A stretch of 64,000 nt of DNA, taken from assembly GCF_002208095.1 (NCBI RefSeq), contig NZ_CP017990.1:620001-684000 (forward strand). Direction: 5' to 3'. Origin of the DNA: Enterobacter cloacae complex sp. ECNIH7. Lineage in GTDB: Bacteria > Pseudomonadota > Gammaproteobacteria > Enterobacterales > Enterobacteriaceae. Of this stretch, positions 15,775-24,817 are shown in pieces. A program made the translations under genes and the position numbers. Each line of letters opens with the position of its first letter. Positions within the stretch are counted from its first letter, which is position 1. Under the pieces are notes generated by a model that was not told where the DNA came from, did not search any database, and was given only the letters and a program-made list of their open reading frames with translations.

Positions 15775-18700
15775 ATGAACGAACACGAGCAGCCTGCATT
15801 CTGGCCCGCCCAGGGGAATCTTTACCAGGGGCGGGTTTTTGTCCTTAAAGAGGATGTGATTTTTACCGTGCTGGCGCAGGAGGGCGGAATCGCCTGGATG
15901 CACGCGCGACATCCTCACTCCGGCGGTTCGTTTATTATCGCCACCGCGGTGAGCGACGAAGAGGAAGAGCGGGCCACCCGGCTGCTTAAAAACGAGTTTG
16001 CGCTGCGCGACGCGCTGCAGGACAGCTGGGCCATCCGCGCCGTTGCGTCCACCCAGTACCGGGGGCGCTTCGCGCTGGTGTACGCCCCGTTTTCGTTTGA
16101 GCTGCTGGCGCGGCGCGCGGGCAGAGCGATCTCGGGGATCGCGCGCTTTCTCGAGATGGCGATCCAGATCTGCGTTCCCCTGCGCCAGATGCATCTGCAA
16201 AACCTGATCCACGGCGATATCAAGCCCGGCAGTATTTTTGTTCATCACGATGCCACCTGCCGTCTGGGCAGCTTTGGCCTTTCCAGCAGCCTTTCCGATG
16301 CCGTCACCCAGACCCGGCTTGCCGTTTCAGGCGGTACGCCCGCCTATATGTCGCCGGAGCACACCACCCGCACCCAGCGCCCCGTCGACGGCCGCAGCGA
16401 TCTCTACAGCCTCGGCATGGTGCTGTATGAACTCCTGACCGGACGCCTGCCGTTTGAGCTGGGGGAGGACGAGCAGACCAACTGGGCGCACTACCATATT
16501 GCCTCGGCGCCGCTGGCCCCGGACGCGATCCGCCCGGACGTGCCGGGAATGCTGTCGACCATCATCCTGAAGCTGCTGGAAAAGCACCCCGATAACCGCT
16601 ACCAGACGGTCGACGGATTGATTGCCGACCTTCGCCGCTGCCAGGCGACGCTGACCTGCGAGGGCGAGATCGTCGCCTTTACCCCCGGCCAGCAGGACCG
16701 CACCCCGGCGATCCATCTGGCGGACTCCCTGTTCGCGACGCATCCGCAGGCGAACGACGTTATTGCGGCGTTTGAGCGGGTGGGGCAGAGCCTGGTGCCG
16801 GAGCTGGTGACGATCGGCGGGCCGTCGGGGATCGGCAAATCTTCGATCATCGCGACGGCGCTCAAAACGCTGCAGCAGCGCACGGTGCTGCTGGCGGTGG
16901 GCAAAGTCGACCAGTTTTCGCCGTCGCTGCCCTACGGCGTATTAAGCTCCGCGTTCCGCACCCTGACGCTGCACCTGCTGGGGCTGCCCGCAGAGGAGGT
17001 GGCGAAGTGGAAAATCCGCCTGTCTCGCGCCCTGGAGGGGTACGAGGCGCTGGCCGTCAGCCTGGTGCCCGAGCTGGGCCTGCTGCTTGAGAGCAAGCCG
17101 CGCTTCTCGGCGGATACGTTTTCCATTGATGCCCGGGCGCGCTTCAGCCATATGGTGCTGGCGCTGGTAAAAACCTTTGCCTCGCAGGGCTGCCCGCTGG
17201 TGCTGGTGCTCGACGACCTCCAGTGGAGCGACGCCGCCAGCCTGCATACGCTTAAATACCTGCTGATGAACTGCGGCGCTGTTCCGCTGCTGGTGGTCGC
17301 GGCCCACCGGGATATCAGCGCCGTGTCCGACGCCGCCCTGCAGGCGCTGCTGGCGGGCCTGCCGGAGGCGGCGCAAAACGCGAGCGAGATTGTCCCGCAG
17401 GCGCTTTCCGTGAAAGCGGTGGCGCGCTGGCTGGCGACGGTATTTCGCACCCGCAGCGCGGCGACGACCGATCTCGCCACGCTGATCCACGAGAAGACGG
17501 GCGGCAACCCGCTCTTTGTGCACGAGTTTTTCCGCCGCATCGTGGATGACGGCCTGGTAGTGCACAACAAATATCAGGACAAGTGGCACTACGATCTGCA
17601 GGCGATCCGCGCCAGGCATTACACCGAAAACGTCGTCACCCTGGTGCTGGAGCAGCTCGAAGAGCTGCCCGACGAAACGCGTCGCCTGCTGGGCAGCATC
17701 GCCTGCCTCGGCGGCACGGGCGAGATGGAGATGATCTGCCGCGTGGTCGGCATGTCGATGGCGGAAATGCGCTATGCGCTGCACCCGGCGGTGATGGCCC
17801 AGCTCATCGTGCTGGCGGAAAAAAAGTACGCCTTCACCCATGACCGGGTGCAGGAGGCGGCCTTTGCGCTGCTCGATCGGCATGAGAGAAGCCATATTCA
17901 CCTGACCACCGCCAGCCTGCTGGCCGACGCCGCGCGTCAGGCGGCGGGGAACGAGCTGCTGTTCCGTGCCGTTCACCACGTCACGGCCGCGCTGGACAGC
18001 ATCCAGCCCGCCCCGCAGCGGGAGATGTTCCGCGAGCTGAGCCTGCTGGCCGCGCGGCGCGCGAAGCGTTCGGGAGATTACCTTTCGGCGCTCGGCTATA
18101 TCCAGACCGCCAGAGCGCTGGGCAACGCCGGGACGGTGTCGGACTTTATGCTCGATATCGAAGAGGCGGGCTGCGAGTTTGCGCTGGGGCATCTGGAGCG
18201 CACCCGCAAGCTGTGTGACGCCATTCTCGGCTGCCCCGGCGGGCTGACCGAAAAGGCGCTGGCGGCCAACCTGCTGGTGGAGGTGTATATTCGTCAGTCG
18301 GACAGCCGTCTGGCGCTGGAGGCGGCGCTCTGCTGGCTGGGGATTTTCGGTATTCAGATTAGCCGCTATCCGGAAGATGCCGACTGCGACGAGGCCTGGG
18401 CGCTGTTTTGCAACCGCACGGCCGACGCGCCGCAAAACCTGTTTGCCCAGCTGTCGCGGTTGGATAACCCGGAAACCGAAGCGGTGATGAACCTGCTCTA
18501 CAGCGCCAGCATTTGCGCCAGCTTCATCTGCCCGCGCCTGCACTTTTTGCTGCTCTGCCGCATGATGCACCTGACCCTCGACCACGGCATTACCGGCGCC
18601 TCCACCACGGCGATGGCCTGGTTTGGCGTGCTGATTGGCCACCGCTACGCCGAGTATCGCCTCGGGTTCCAGTACGGCACCCTGGCCCGCGAGCTGGTGA

Positions 18701-21357
18701 ATCGCCACGGCTACGACGCGTTCGAAGCCAAAACCCTGCTGCCGCTCGACCAGCTCAGCGTCTGGACCCAGCCTTTATCGTTTACCATCGAGTGCGCGAA
18801 GGCCTGCTTCACCTCGGCGGTGACCCACGGGGATATGACCATGGCCTGCTTTGCGGCCTGCCACCAGGTGATTAACTTCCTCTCGCGGGGCGATCACCTG
18901 GACGGGGTGTTGACCAGCATCGAGCGCGGCCTGGCGTTCGTGCGTAAAACCCACTTCCAGGACGTGGAGACCATTCTGATTGTCCAGCGCGGCTACGTTG
19001 AGTTCCTGCGCACGCCGGTCATCGGCACCTGGACCGCGTCGCAGGTGCTGCCGGAGGCGCTGCTTCCCGCGTCGCCGGAGCAGGCGCCGGAGAAGAACTC
19101 CACCATGCTCTTCTGGTACTGGCTGTATCGCGGCATGGCGCACTTTACCTGCGGCGAATATGCCGACGCGCAGGCGGATCTCGAGATGGCGGGCTGGTAC
19201 GCGTGGTCTGCGCCGGGGCATATCCATCTGCTGGATTACCATCTCTACAGCGCGCTGGCGCTCTCCCGTCAGCTGACGCCGGAGACCTTCTCGGCGAACC
19301 ACCGCCGCAGCATTCACGCCCACTACGACAAAATCGCCCTCTGGGCGCGCGTTAATCCCGGCACGTTCGCGGATAAAGAGGCGCTGATCTACGCCGAAAT
19401 CGTGCGTCTGGACGGGATGAACAGCATTGCGCTCGAGCAGTATGAGAAGGCGGTCCGGCTCTCACGCGAGGGCGGGTTTAACCCGATCAACGCTCTGGCC
19501 CACGAGCTGGCGGGCCGGTTCGCGCTGGCCTGCGGCTACCCGACCGCCTCGGACGCCCACTTCCGCGGCGCAATTGCCGCCTGGGGCCGCGCGGGCGCGC
19601 AGGCCAAGGTGCGCCAGCTGGAGCAGGATTTCCCGCACCTGCTGGCCTCCGGGCAGGCCAGCGCCTACGACACGGTGGCGTTCGCCCAGAATGAGACCAT
19701 CCGCGATCTCCAGAGCGTCATCAAAGCCTCCCGCGCGCTGTCGGAAGAAATCAACCTGGAGCGCTTAATCGAAAACCTGATGACTATTCTGCTCGAACGC
19801 GCCGGGGCGCAGCGCGGCCTGCTGCTGCGCGTGAGCGAGAGCCTGATTCCGGAGATCGAGGCCAGCGCCTGGACCAGCACCGAGGGCGTGCGGGTGCGGA
19901 TCCTGAAAGACGTGCCGACGGCGACCGACCTGCCGCTGTCGGTGCTGGCGGCGGTGATCCGCACCGGGCAGGAGATCCGCACCGGCAGGCCGGAGGAGTT
20001 CCATCCCTTCAGCCAGGACCCTTATCTGGTGACCTCGGGGGCGGCGGTCATGTGCGTCCCGATGTTCAAACAGGCGCGGCTGGTAGGCGTGCTCTACCTC
20101 GAAAACCGCCTGATGCCGGAGGTCTTCACCGCCGAGCACTCGCGCGTGGTGAGCCTGCTGGGCGCGCAGGCCGCGGTATCCCTGGAGACGGCGCGGCTGT
20201 ACGCCGAATTGCTGGCGGAGAACATCCAGCGCCGCCGGGTGGAGAAAGAGCTTCGATCCAGCCAGACCTCGCTGATGCTCGGCGAGCAGATCAGCCACAC
20301 CGGCAGCTGGCGCTGGGAGCTGGAGCAGGATCTGATGTTTGTCTCGGAAGAGTACGCCCGCATTCTCGGCCTGCCCGAACGGCAAAAGACAATCTCCATG
20401 GCGGAGTTTTTGACCTTCGTTCATGAGGACGATTACGCCCGCATCAGCGCCATCGTCACCCAAAGCGTGCGCGACGGGCTCTCCATGCGCGCGGAGTTTC
20501 GCGTTAAGCGTACCGACGGCTCAACGCGCTACATCCTCGGGATTGGCGATCCGGTGGGCGTGGGCAGCGAGGTGAACGAGTATTACGGCATCATCACCGA
20601 TATCACCAGCCAGCGCGCCGCGGAGGATGCGATGCGGGTTGCGCAGGCGGATCTGGCGCGGGTCTCCCGGGCCACCACCGTCGGACAGCTGACCTCCTCC
20701 ATTGCCCACGAGATCAATCAGCCGCTGATGTCGATCGTCTCTAACGCCGGGGCGAGCCTGCGCTGGCTCAACCGCGAGCCCGCCCGGCTGGATAAAGTGC
20801 GCGAAGGGCTGGAGGAGATCGCCGCGGAAGGCGCGCGGGCGGGGGAGATCATTCGCAGCATTCAGTCCCTGACGCGCAAGCAGGATCCCACCTTCTCGCG
20901 CATCGACATGCACTACCTGATCCACCATATCATCACGCTTTCGCGCAGCGAGCTGGAGCAGAGACACATTAGCGTTGATTATCTGTTAAGGGCGCAGGAC
21001 AGCTTTATCACCGGCGATAGCGTGCAGATCCAGCAGGTGCTGCTCAATCTGGTGATGAATGCGGTTGAGGCGATGGCCGAGGTGAAGGATCGCGCCACAA
21101 CCATTAGCCTGAGCACCGCCAACGCGGACGGGAAAGTGATCGTCGAGATCGCCGATACCGGAAGCGGCATTGAGCCCGAGCGGCTGGAGCAGATTTTTGA
21201 TTCGTTCTACTCCACCAAAGCACAGGGGATGGGGATGGGGCTGACCATCAGCGCCAGCATCATTGAGCGCCACTGCGGGAAGCTGAGCGCGCGCCGCCGG
21301 GAGCCGTACGGCACGGTGTTTGCGTTTGCGCTGCCGCTGGCGGCGCAGGAAGGGTAA
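15775..21357 (+). CDS. Giant kinase-like/AAA ATPase/GAF/PAS/sensor histidine kinase
   Basis: A 1860-residue soluble hybrid sensor. In order: a protein-kinase-like domain (about 20-285), a STAND-type AAA ATPase (Walker A GGPSGIGKSS with Lys355, Walker B VLVLDDLQW with Asp480-481), a long helical TPR-like region (about 700-1300), a GAF domain (about 1320-1480), a PAS domain (about 1495-1615) and a histidine kinase core. In the core the phospho-acceptor is His1645 in SSIAHEINQPLMS, followed by an N box (LLNLVMNAVEAM) and G boxes (IADTGSGIEP, GMGMGLTIS). The kinase-like part has HGDIKPGSIFV at 146 (Ser where Asn is expected) and SFG at 166-168 in place of DFG, so it is probably a pseudokinase that senses. 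No membrane segment. Partners are the receiver-only protein upstream and the FixJ-like protein facing it. Signal unknown. Confidence 0.9.
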   Translation: MNEHEQPAFWPAQGNLYQGRVFVLKEDVIFTVLAQEGGIAWMHARHPHSGGSFIIATAVSDEEEERATRLLKNEFALRDALQDSWAIRAVASTQYRGRFALVYAPFSFELLARRAGRAISGIARFLEMAIQICVPLRQMHLQNLIHGDIKPGSIFVHHDATCRLGSFGLSSSLSDAVTQTRLAVSGGTPAYMSPEHTTRTQRPVDGRSDLYSLGMVLYELLTGRLPFELGEDEQTNWAHYHIASAPLAPDAIRPDVPGMLSTIILKLLEKHPDNRYQTVDGLIADLRRCQATLTCEGEIVAFTPGQQDRTPAIHLADSLFATHPQANDVIAAFERVGQSLVPELVTIGGPSGIGKSSIIATALKTLQQRTVLLAVGKVDQFSPSLPYGVLSSAFRTLTLHLLGLPAEEVAKWKIRLSRALEGYEALAVSLVPELGLLLESKPRFSADTFSIDARARFSHMVLALVKTFASQGCPLVLVLDDLQWSDAASLHTLKYLLMNCGAVPLLVVAAHRDISAVSDAALQALLAGLPEAAQNASEIVPQALSVKAVARWLATVFRTRSAATTDLATLIHEKTGGNPLFVHEFFRRIVDDGLVVHNKYQDKWHYDLQAIRARHYTENVVTLVLEQLEELPDETRRLLGSIACLGGTGEMEMICRVVGMSMAEMRYALHPAVMAQLIVLAEKKYAFTHDRVQEAAFALLDRHERSHIHLTTASLLADAARQAAGNELLFRAVHHVTAALDSIQPAPQREMFRELSLLAARRAKRSGDYLSALGYIQTARALGNAGTVSDFMLDIEEAGCEFALGHLERTRKLCDAILGCPGGLTEKALAANLLVEVYIRQSDSRLALEAALCWLGIFGIQISRYPEDADCDEAWALFCNRTADAPQNLFAQLSRLDNPETEAVMNLLYSASICASFICPRLHFLLLCRMMHLTLDHGITGASTTAMAWFGVLIGHRYAEYRLGFQYGTLARELVNRHGYDAFEAKTLLPLDQLSVWTQPLSFTIECAKACFTSAVTHGDMTMACFAACHQVINFLSRGDHLDGVLTSIERGLAFVRKTHFQDVETILIVQRGYVEFLRTPVIGTWTASQVLPEALLPASPEQAPEKNSTMLFWYWLYRGMAHFTCGEYADAQADLEMAGWYAWSAPGHIHLLDYHLYSALALSRQLTPETFSANHRRSIHAHYDKIALWARVNPGTFADKEALIYAEIVRLDGMNSIALEQYEKAVRLSREGGFNPINALAHELAGRFALACGYPTASDAHFRGAIAAWGRAGAQAKVRQLEQDFPHLLASGQASAYDTVAFAQNETIRDLQSVIKASRALSEEINLERLIENLMTILLERAGAQRGLLLRVSESLIPEIEASAWTSTEGVRVRILKDVPTATDLPLSVLAAVIRTGQEIRTGRPEEFHPFSQDPYLVTSGAAVMCVPMFKQARLVGVLYLENRLMPEVFTAEHSRVVSLLGAQAAVSLETARLYAELLAENIQRRRVEKELRSSQTSLMLGEQISHTGSWRWELEQDLMFVSEEYARILGLPERQKTISMAEFLTFVHEDDYARISAIVTQSVRDGLSMRAEFRVKRTDGSTRYILGIGDPVGVGSEVNEYYGIITDITSQRAAEDAMRVAQADLARVSRATTVGQLTSSIAHEINQPLMSIVSNAGASLRWLNREPARLDKVREGLEEIAAEGARAGEIIRSIQSLTRKQDPTFSRIDMHYLIHHIITLSRSELEQRHISVDYLLRAQDSFITGDSVQIQQVLLNLVMNAVEAMAEVKDRATTISLSTANADGKVIVEIADTGSGIEPERLEQIFDSFYSTKAQGMGMGLTISASIIERHCGKLSARRREPYGTVFAFALPLAAQEG

Positions 21358-21360
21358 GCG

Positions 21361-21978
21361 TTACTCCGCAGGCAGGCTTGAGGTCAGGCGCTCAACGGCC
21401 CTGACCAGCTCCGCCACGGAGCGCACCTGCATTTTCTCCATCACGCGGCGACGGTGCACCTTCACCGTGATCTCGCTGACGCCCAGCTCGGCGGCAATCT
21501 GCTTGTTCAGCATGCCGCTTATCGCCAGCGTCAGCACCTCGTGCTCGCGCGGGGTGAGGGACATGTGGCGCTGCTTCAGGGCGTAGTGCTCTTTATTGCG
21601 CGCGGCGTTGTGTTCCGCCAGCTGAAGCGCGGACTCGATGGCGTCGATAAGCGCGGTGGATTCGACGGGCTTGGTGAGAAATTCGTACGCGCCGCCTTTA
21701 ATGGCGCGCACCGACATCGGGATAGTGCCGTGGCCGGTAAGAAAAATAATCGGGATTTCGCGCCCGCTGTCCTTAAGGGCATCAGCCACCTCAAAGCCCG
21801 AGATGGCCGGCATTTGCATATCGAGGACCACGCACGACGGGAGCTCTTCAAAGCGGTGTTGAAGAAACGCTTCTGCCGATGAAAAGCCGACGGCGTTCAG
21901 GTCCGCCGAATCCAGCAGCCCGATCACGGACTGTCTGACGGCGTCATCGTCATCAACCACATACACAATGTGTTCCAT
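21361..21978 (-). CDS. FixJ-like response regulator (receiver + LuxR HTH)
   Basis: A 205-residue regulator. The receiver has VVDDDDAVR at the N-terminus, Asp53 as phospho-acceptor (CVVLDMQMPAISG), Thr in FLTGHGTIPMSV and Lys in FLTKPVES. The C-terminal LuxR-type helix-turn-helix contains LTPREHEVLTLAISGMLNKQ and SEITVKVHRRRVMEKM. It is encoded convergently, 3 bases from the end of the giant kinase gene, so pairing with that kinase is very likely. FixJ-type proteins activate target promoters when phosphorylated. The hydrolase/XapX/amidohydrolase block is the obvious target set, by proximity only. Confidence 0.9.
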   Translation of the reverse strand: MEHIVYVVDDDDAVRQSVIGLLDSADLNAVGFSSAEAFLQHRFEELPSCVVLDMQMPAISGFEVADALKDSGREIPIIFLTGHGTIPMSVRAIKGGAYEFLTKPVESTALIDAIESALQLAEHNAARNKEHYALKQRHMSLTPREHEVLTLAISGMLNKQIAAELGVSEITVKVHRRRVMEKMQVRSVAELVRAVERLTSSLPAE

Positions 21979-22072
21979 TCACCGCCCCGGTGCTGATTTA
22001 CATGTCGAGGATGCAAACAATCCCGCCGGTTACGTAAGGGACTGTTTATGCTGACTTTCATCTTAACACATT

Positions 22073-22104
22073 AACTATCATTATCATTTAACAATATGAT
22101 AACC
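22073..22104. promoter_or_regulatory. AT-rich promoter region with GATAAT-like repeats
   Basis: The gap upstream of the FixJ-like gene (21979-22163) contains an AT-rich block with the direct or inverted units TATCATTATCATTT and ATATGATAACC. These resemble weak Fur-box hexamers (GATAAT). The match is partial, and I record it only as a candidate regulatory region. Confidence 0.25.
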
Positions 22105-22163
22105 GTATGAAGATGAAGTATAGCGATCCGTGACCGGGGCGGTTAAGGAACGAAACGCTGATT

Positions 22164-22550
22164 TTATGCACCCACAAGCTCAATGCGGTTGCCGTCCGGA
22201 TCCGCAATTACCGCTTCATAGAAGCCGTCCCCGGTCATGCGCGGGGCGCTGAGCAGCGTGCCGTTTGCCTGTGCCCGCCCGGCCATGCTGTCGACCTGCG
22301 CTTTGCTGCCGACGTTGATGGCGATATGCGCCCAGCCGATAAACTCCGGGTGCGCAGGGGCGTCGGGCAGATCCGGCAGCGTCATCAGCTCGATGGTCGG
22401 CCCGTTATCCAGCGTAATAAAATGTGATTCGAAACCGGGACGATTTTTACTGACGTAGCGTTCGTTACTGCGGCCACCAAACACCGTTTCCCAGAACTGA
22501 ACCTGCGCGTTCAGGCTGCGGGTCCAGAGTGCGACATGGGCAATATTCAT
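22164..22550 (-). CDS. VOC family protein (glyoxalase-like)
   Basis: A 128-residue single-unit vicinal-oxygen-chelate protein. It opens NIAHVALWTRSLNAQVQFWE, has GPTIELMTLPD in the middle, the WAHIAINV strand of the second beta-alpha-beta module and ends with the classic DPDGNRIELVGA strand. His5, Glu in IELM, His in WAHIA and Glu in RIELV are in metal-ligand positions. The family includes glyoxalase I, dioxygenases and resistance proteins, and nothing here selects one. It stands alone on the minus strand, divergent from the ClpP-like gene. Confidence 0.85.
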   Translation of the reverse strand: MNIAHVALWTRSLNAQVQFWETVFGGRSNERYVSKNRPGFESHFITLDNGPTIELMTLPDLPDAPAHPEFIGWAHIAINVGSKAQVDSMAGRAQANGTLLSAPRMTGDGFYEAVIADPDGNRIELVGA

Positions 22551-22638
22551 AAGCTCCCTCGTTATTTGTCTGTGAGGACTTTCACCGGTAAAACAGGCTA
22601 CACTCTGGTTTTGAGCGCGACAAGCTGAGGAAATAACA

Positions 22639-23241
22639 ATGCACTACACACTGAAAGATAGCGACAAGGAAAAAGCGGAAGGGTCAAACGGCGCGGGCGC
22701 TCTGCAGCAAAAACTGCTGGAGTCTCGTTCGATTGTGATCTCCGGTGAGATTAACCAGGAGCTGGCGCAGAAGGTCATCACCCAGATGATCCTGCTGCAA
22801 AGCGTCAGCAACGATCCGATCAAGCTGTACATCAACAGCCAGGGCGGCCACGTGGAAGCGGGCGATACCATCCACGACTTCATCAAATTCATCCGCCCGG
22901 AAGTTCACGTCATCGGCACCGGCTGGGTGGCGAGCGCCGGGATCACCATCTTCCTGGCGGCGAAGAAAGAGCACCGCTACTCGCTGCCAAATACCCGCTT
23001 TATGATCCACCAGCCGCTCGGCGGCGTGCGCGGTCAGGCGACGGATATTGAGATCGAAGCGCGCGAGATCATCCGCATGCTGGATCGCGTGAACAAGCTG
23101 ATCGCCGACGCCACCGGCCAGCCGCTGGAAAAAGTGAAAAAAGACACCGATCGCAACTTCTGGATGTCTCCGGCAGAAGCGCTGGACTACGGCATCGTGG
23201 GTAAACTGATTACCCATTATGACGAGCTGAAGCTGGACTAA
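22639..23241 (+). CDS. ClpP-like serine protease paralogue with Ser-His-Asn triad
   Basis: A 200-residue relative of the ClpP proteolytic subunit. Ser99 (GWVASAGITIF) and His124 (MIHQPLGGVRGQATDIE) align with the ClpP nucleophile and base. Aligning DTDRNFWMSPAEA with the E. coli ClpP segment DTERDRFLSAPEA puts Asn173 where the catalytic Asp is. A Ser-His-Asn triad is known from some ClpP1-type paralogues such as that of Listeria. The gene has no clpX or clpA neighbour and the usual enteric clpP-clpX operon is not in this window. GAGGAAATAAC precedes the ATG. Probably a conditional or partner-dependent protease. Confidence 0.85.
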   Translation: MHYTLKDSDKEKAEGSNGAGALQQKLLESRSIVISGEINQELAQKVITQMILLQSVSNDPIKLYINSQGGHVEAGDTIHDFIKFIRPEVHVIGTGWVASAGITIFLAAKKEHRYSLPNTRFMIHQPLGGVRGQATDIEIEAREIIRMLDRVNKLIADATGQPLEKVKKDTDRNFWMSPAEALDYGIVGKLITHYDELKLD

Positions 23242-23251
23242 GTTTTTACCG

Positions 23252-23299
23252 CCGTGTACGTGTCGGGTGGCGGCTACGCCTTACCCGACCTACACGTCC
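23252..23299. repeat. REP-like palindrome
   Basis: TCGGGT at 23263 and ACCCGA at 23283 are inverted around GGCGGCTACGCCTT, the typical head of an enteric REP element. Outer ACGTG/CACGT bases extend the stem. It lies just behind the ClpP-like gene. Confidence 0.75.
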
Positions 23300-23377
23300 T
23301 CGTTTGACCCATGACAAGTTCCCCCTCTGCCTTCTTGCCTATAATCGCGCCTGTTTCCCCTCTCACTGGTGCTACCC

Positions 23378-24499
23378 ATGGCGTATCAACTGAACCTGAA
23401 CTGGCCGGAATTTCTTGAGAAATACTGGCAAAAACAACCCGTAGTGCTGAAAAATGCCTTCCCGAATTTTGTCGACCCGATTACCCCGGACGAGCTGGCA
23501 GGGCTGGCGATGGAGCCGGAAGTCGATAGCCGTCTGGTGAGCCATTTCAACGGCAAATGGCAGGCCAGCAATGGTCCGTTTGAGCACTTTGACGATCTGG
23601 GTGAAACCGGCTGGTCGCTGCTGGCGCAGGCGGTGAACCACTGGCATATGCCTGCCGCGGAGCTGGTGCGTCCGTTCCGCGTCCTGCCGGACTGGCGTCT
23701 GGACGACCTGATGATCTCCTTCTCCGTGCCGGGCGGCGGCGTGGGTCCGCATATCGATCAGTACGACGTGTTTATCATTCAGGGGATGGGTAGCCGCCGC
23801 TGGCGCGTGGGCGACAAGCTGCCGATGCGTCAGTTCTGCCCGCATCCGGCGCTGCTGCATGTGGATCCGTTCGAGCCGATCATCGACGAAGATCTGGCCC
23901 CGGGCGATATCCTCTACATCCCGCCTGGATTCCCGCACGACGGATTTACCCATGAAACGGTGCTCAACTACTCCGTTGGCTTCCGCGGGCCGAACGGTCG
24001 CGATCTGATCAGCAGCTTCGCCGATTACGCGCTGGAAAACGATCTGGGCGGCGAGCACTACAGCGATCCGGATCTGACCTGTCGCGAACATCCGGGCCGC
24101 GTGGAGCAGTACGAACTGGATCGCATTCGTCAGATGATGTTCGACATGATTAGCAAGCCGGATGATTTCACAAAATGGTTCGGCAGCTTTGTCTCCACCC
24201 CGCGCCACGAGCTGGATATCGCCGCCGCCGAGCCGCCGTACGCGCCGGAAGAGGTGCTGGACGCGCTGCAGGGCGGCGAAACGCTGTCCCGCCTGAGCGG
24301 CCTGCGCGTGCTGAACATTAACGGCAGCTTCTTTATCAACAGCGAACAGCTGGAGACGGTAGACGCGAAGGCGGCGGATGCGCTGTGCCGCTACACCGAA
24401 CTCGGTCAGGCCGAGCTGGGCGATGCGCTGAATAACCCGGCGTTTGTTGAAGAGCTTACCGGGCTGATTAACCAGGGGTACTGGTACTTCGACGAGTAG
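23378..24499 (+). CDS. JmjC/cupin ribosomal oxygenase-like protein (RoxA/YcfD family)
   Basis: A 373-residue Fe(II)/2-oxoglutarate oxygenase. The iron triad is His125-x-Asp127 (VGPHIDQYDV) and His187 (PPGFPHDGF), the same numbering as in E. coli YcfD/RoxA, which hydroxylates an arginine of ribosomal protein uL16. The C-terminal dimer/winged-helix region (YAPEEVLDALQGGETLSRL) is also present. I start at the ATG at 23378, since a GTG three codons earlier adds nothing. In E. coli the gene sits next to phoPQ. Here it does not, so this may be a relocated gene or a second paralogue with a different target. Substrate is therefore open. Confidence 0.85.
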   Translation: MAYQLNLNWPEFLEKYWQKQPVVLKNAFPNFVDPITPDELAGLAMEPEVDSRLVSHFNGKWQASNGPFEHFDDLGETGWSLLAQAVNHWHMPAAELVRPFRVLPDWRLDDLMISFSVPGGGVGPHIDQYDVFIIQGMGSRRWRVGDKLPMRQFCPHPALLHVDPFEPIIDEDLAPGDILYIPPGFPHDGFTHETVLNYSVGFRGPNGRDLISSFADYALENDLGGEHYSDPDLTCREHPGRVEQYELDRIRQMMFDMISKPDDFTKWFGSFVSTPRHELDIAAAEPPYAPEEVLDALQGGETLSRLSGLRVLNINGSFFINSEQLETVDAKAADALCRYTELGQAELGDALNNPAFVEELTGLINQGYWYFDE

Positions 24500-24817
24500 T
24501 GCGGCACGGTTTTCTCCCTCTCTCTGTGGGCTGAGAAATCCCCAGTAATGATTAAACAGAAGCAATAACGTTGTTTCAGAAAGATTGAAGACTTACAGCG
24601 ACGCCCTGGTCCGGCTGTAAATCGCTGGCACGTTCACCGGTCATGTCGTTACAGAGTAGCAAGGAACATAAAGTGAACGGAATAACCTCCACAGCCGTAT
24701 GTTCCCCCTCACCCCAGCCCTCTCCCTCAAGGGAGAGGGGGTCGTCCATGCTGGCATTATTTTGTGGGGATTCCTCAGCCCTGTGGGAGAGGGTCGGGGT
24801 GAGGGCATCAGGCCGTG
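24500..24817. other. Gene-free gap holding repeat sequences
   Basis: About 320 bases between the RoxA-like gene and yjiR. Most of it is the short copy of a mosaic repeat (see 24594-24783) plus a CCCTCACCCC/GAGAGGG palindrome whose two halves lie at 24705-24739 and 24773-24805. I see no coding sequence or RNA gene in it. Confidence 0.6.
24594..24783 (+). repeat. Mosaic intergenic repeat, short copy
   Basis: This segment is nearly identical, in inverted orientation, to parts of 53807-54262. Shared stretches include CCTGGTCCGGCTGTAAATCG, GTTACAGAGTAGCAAGGAAC, GAACGGAATAACCTCCACAG, the CCCTCACCCC palindrome and ATGCTGGCATTATTTTGTGG. Between TGTAAATCG and TGGCACGTTCAC it lacks about 260 bases that the other copy has, as if internally deleted. 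Confidence 0.85.

Noticed and set aside
16942..18708. 588-residue minus-strand frame inside the giant kinase gene
   Set aside because: Antisense shadow; no membrane, signal or domain feature, and no ribosome site.
22073..22104. Fur box before the FixJ-like gene
   Set aside because: GATAAT-like hexamers are incomplete and the neighbouring genes have no iron link. Kept only as a weak regulatory candidate.
24705..24805. CRISPR-like repeats from the recurring CCCTCACCCC palindromes
   Set aside because: Units are scattered singly or in inverted pairs with no regular spacers; they are intergenic palindromes.
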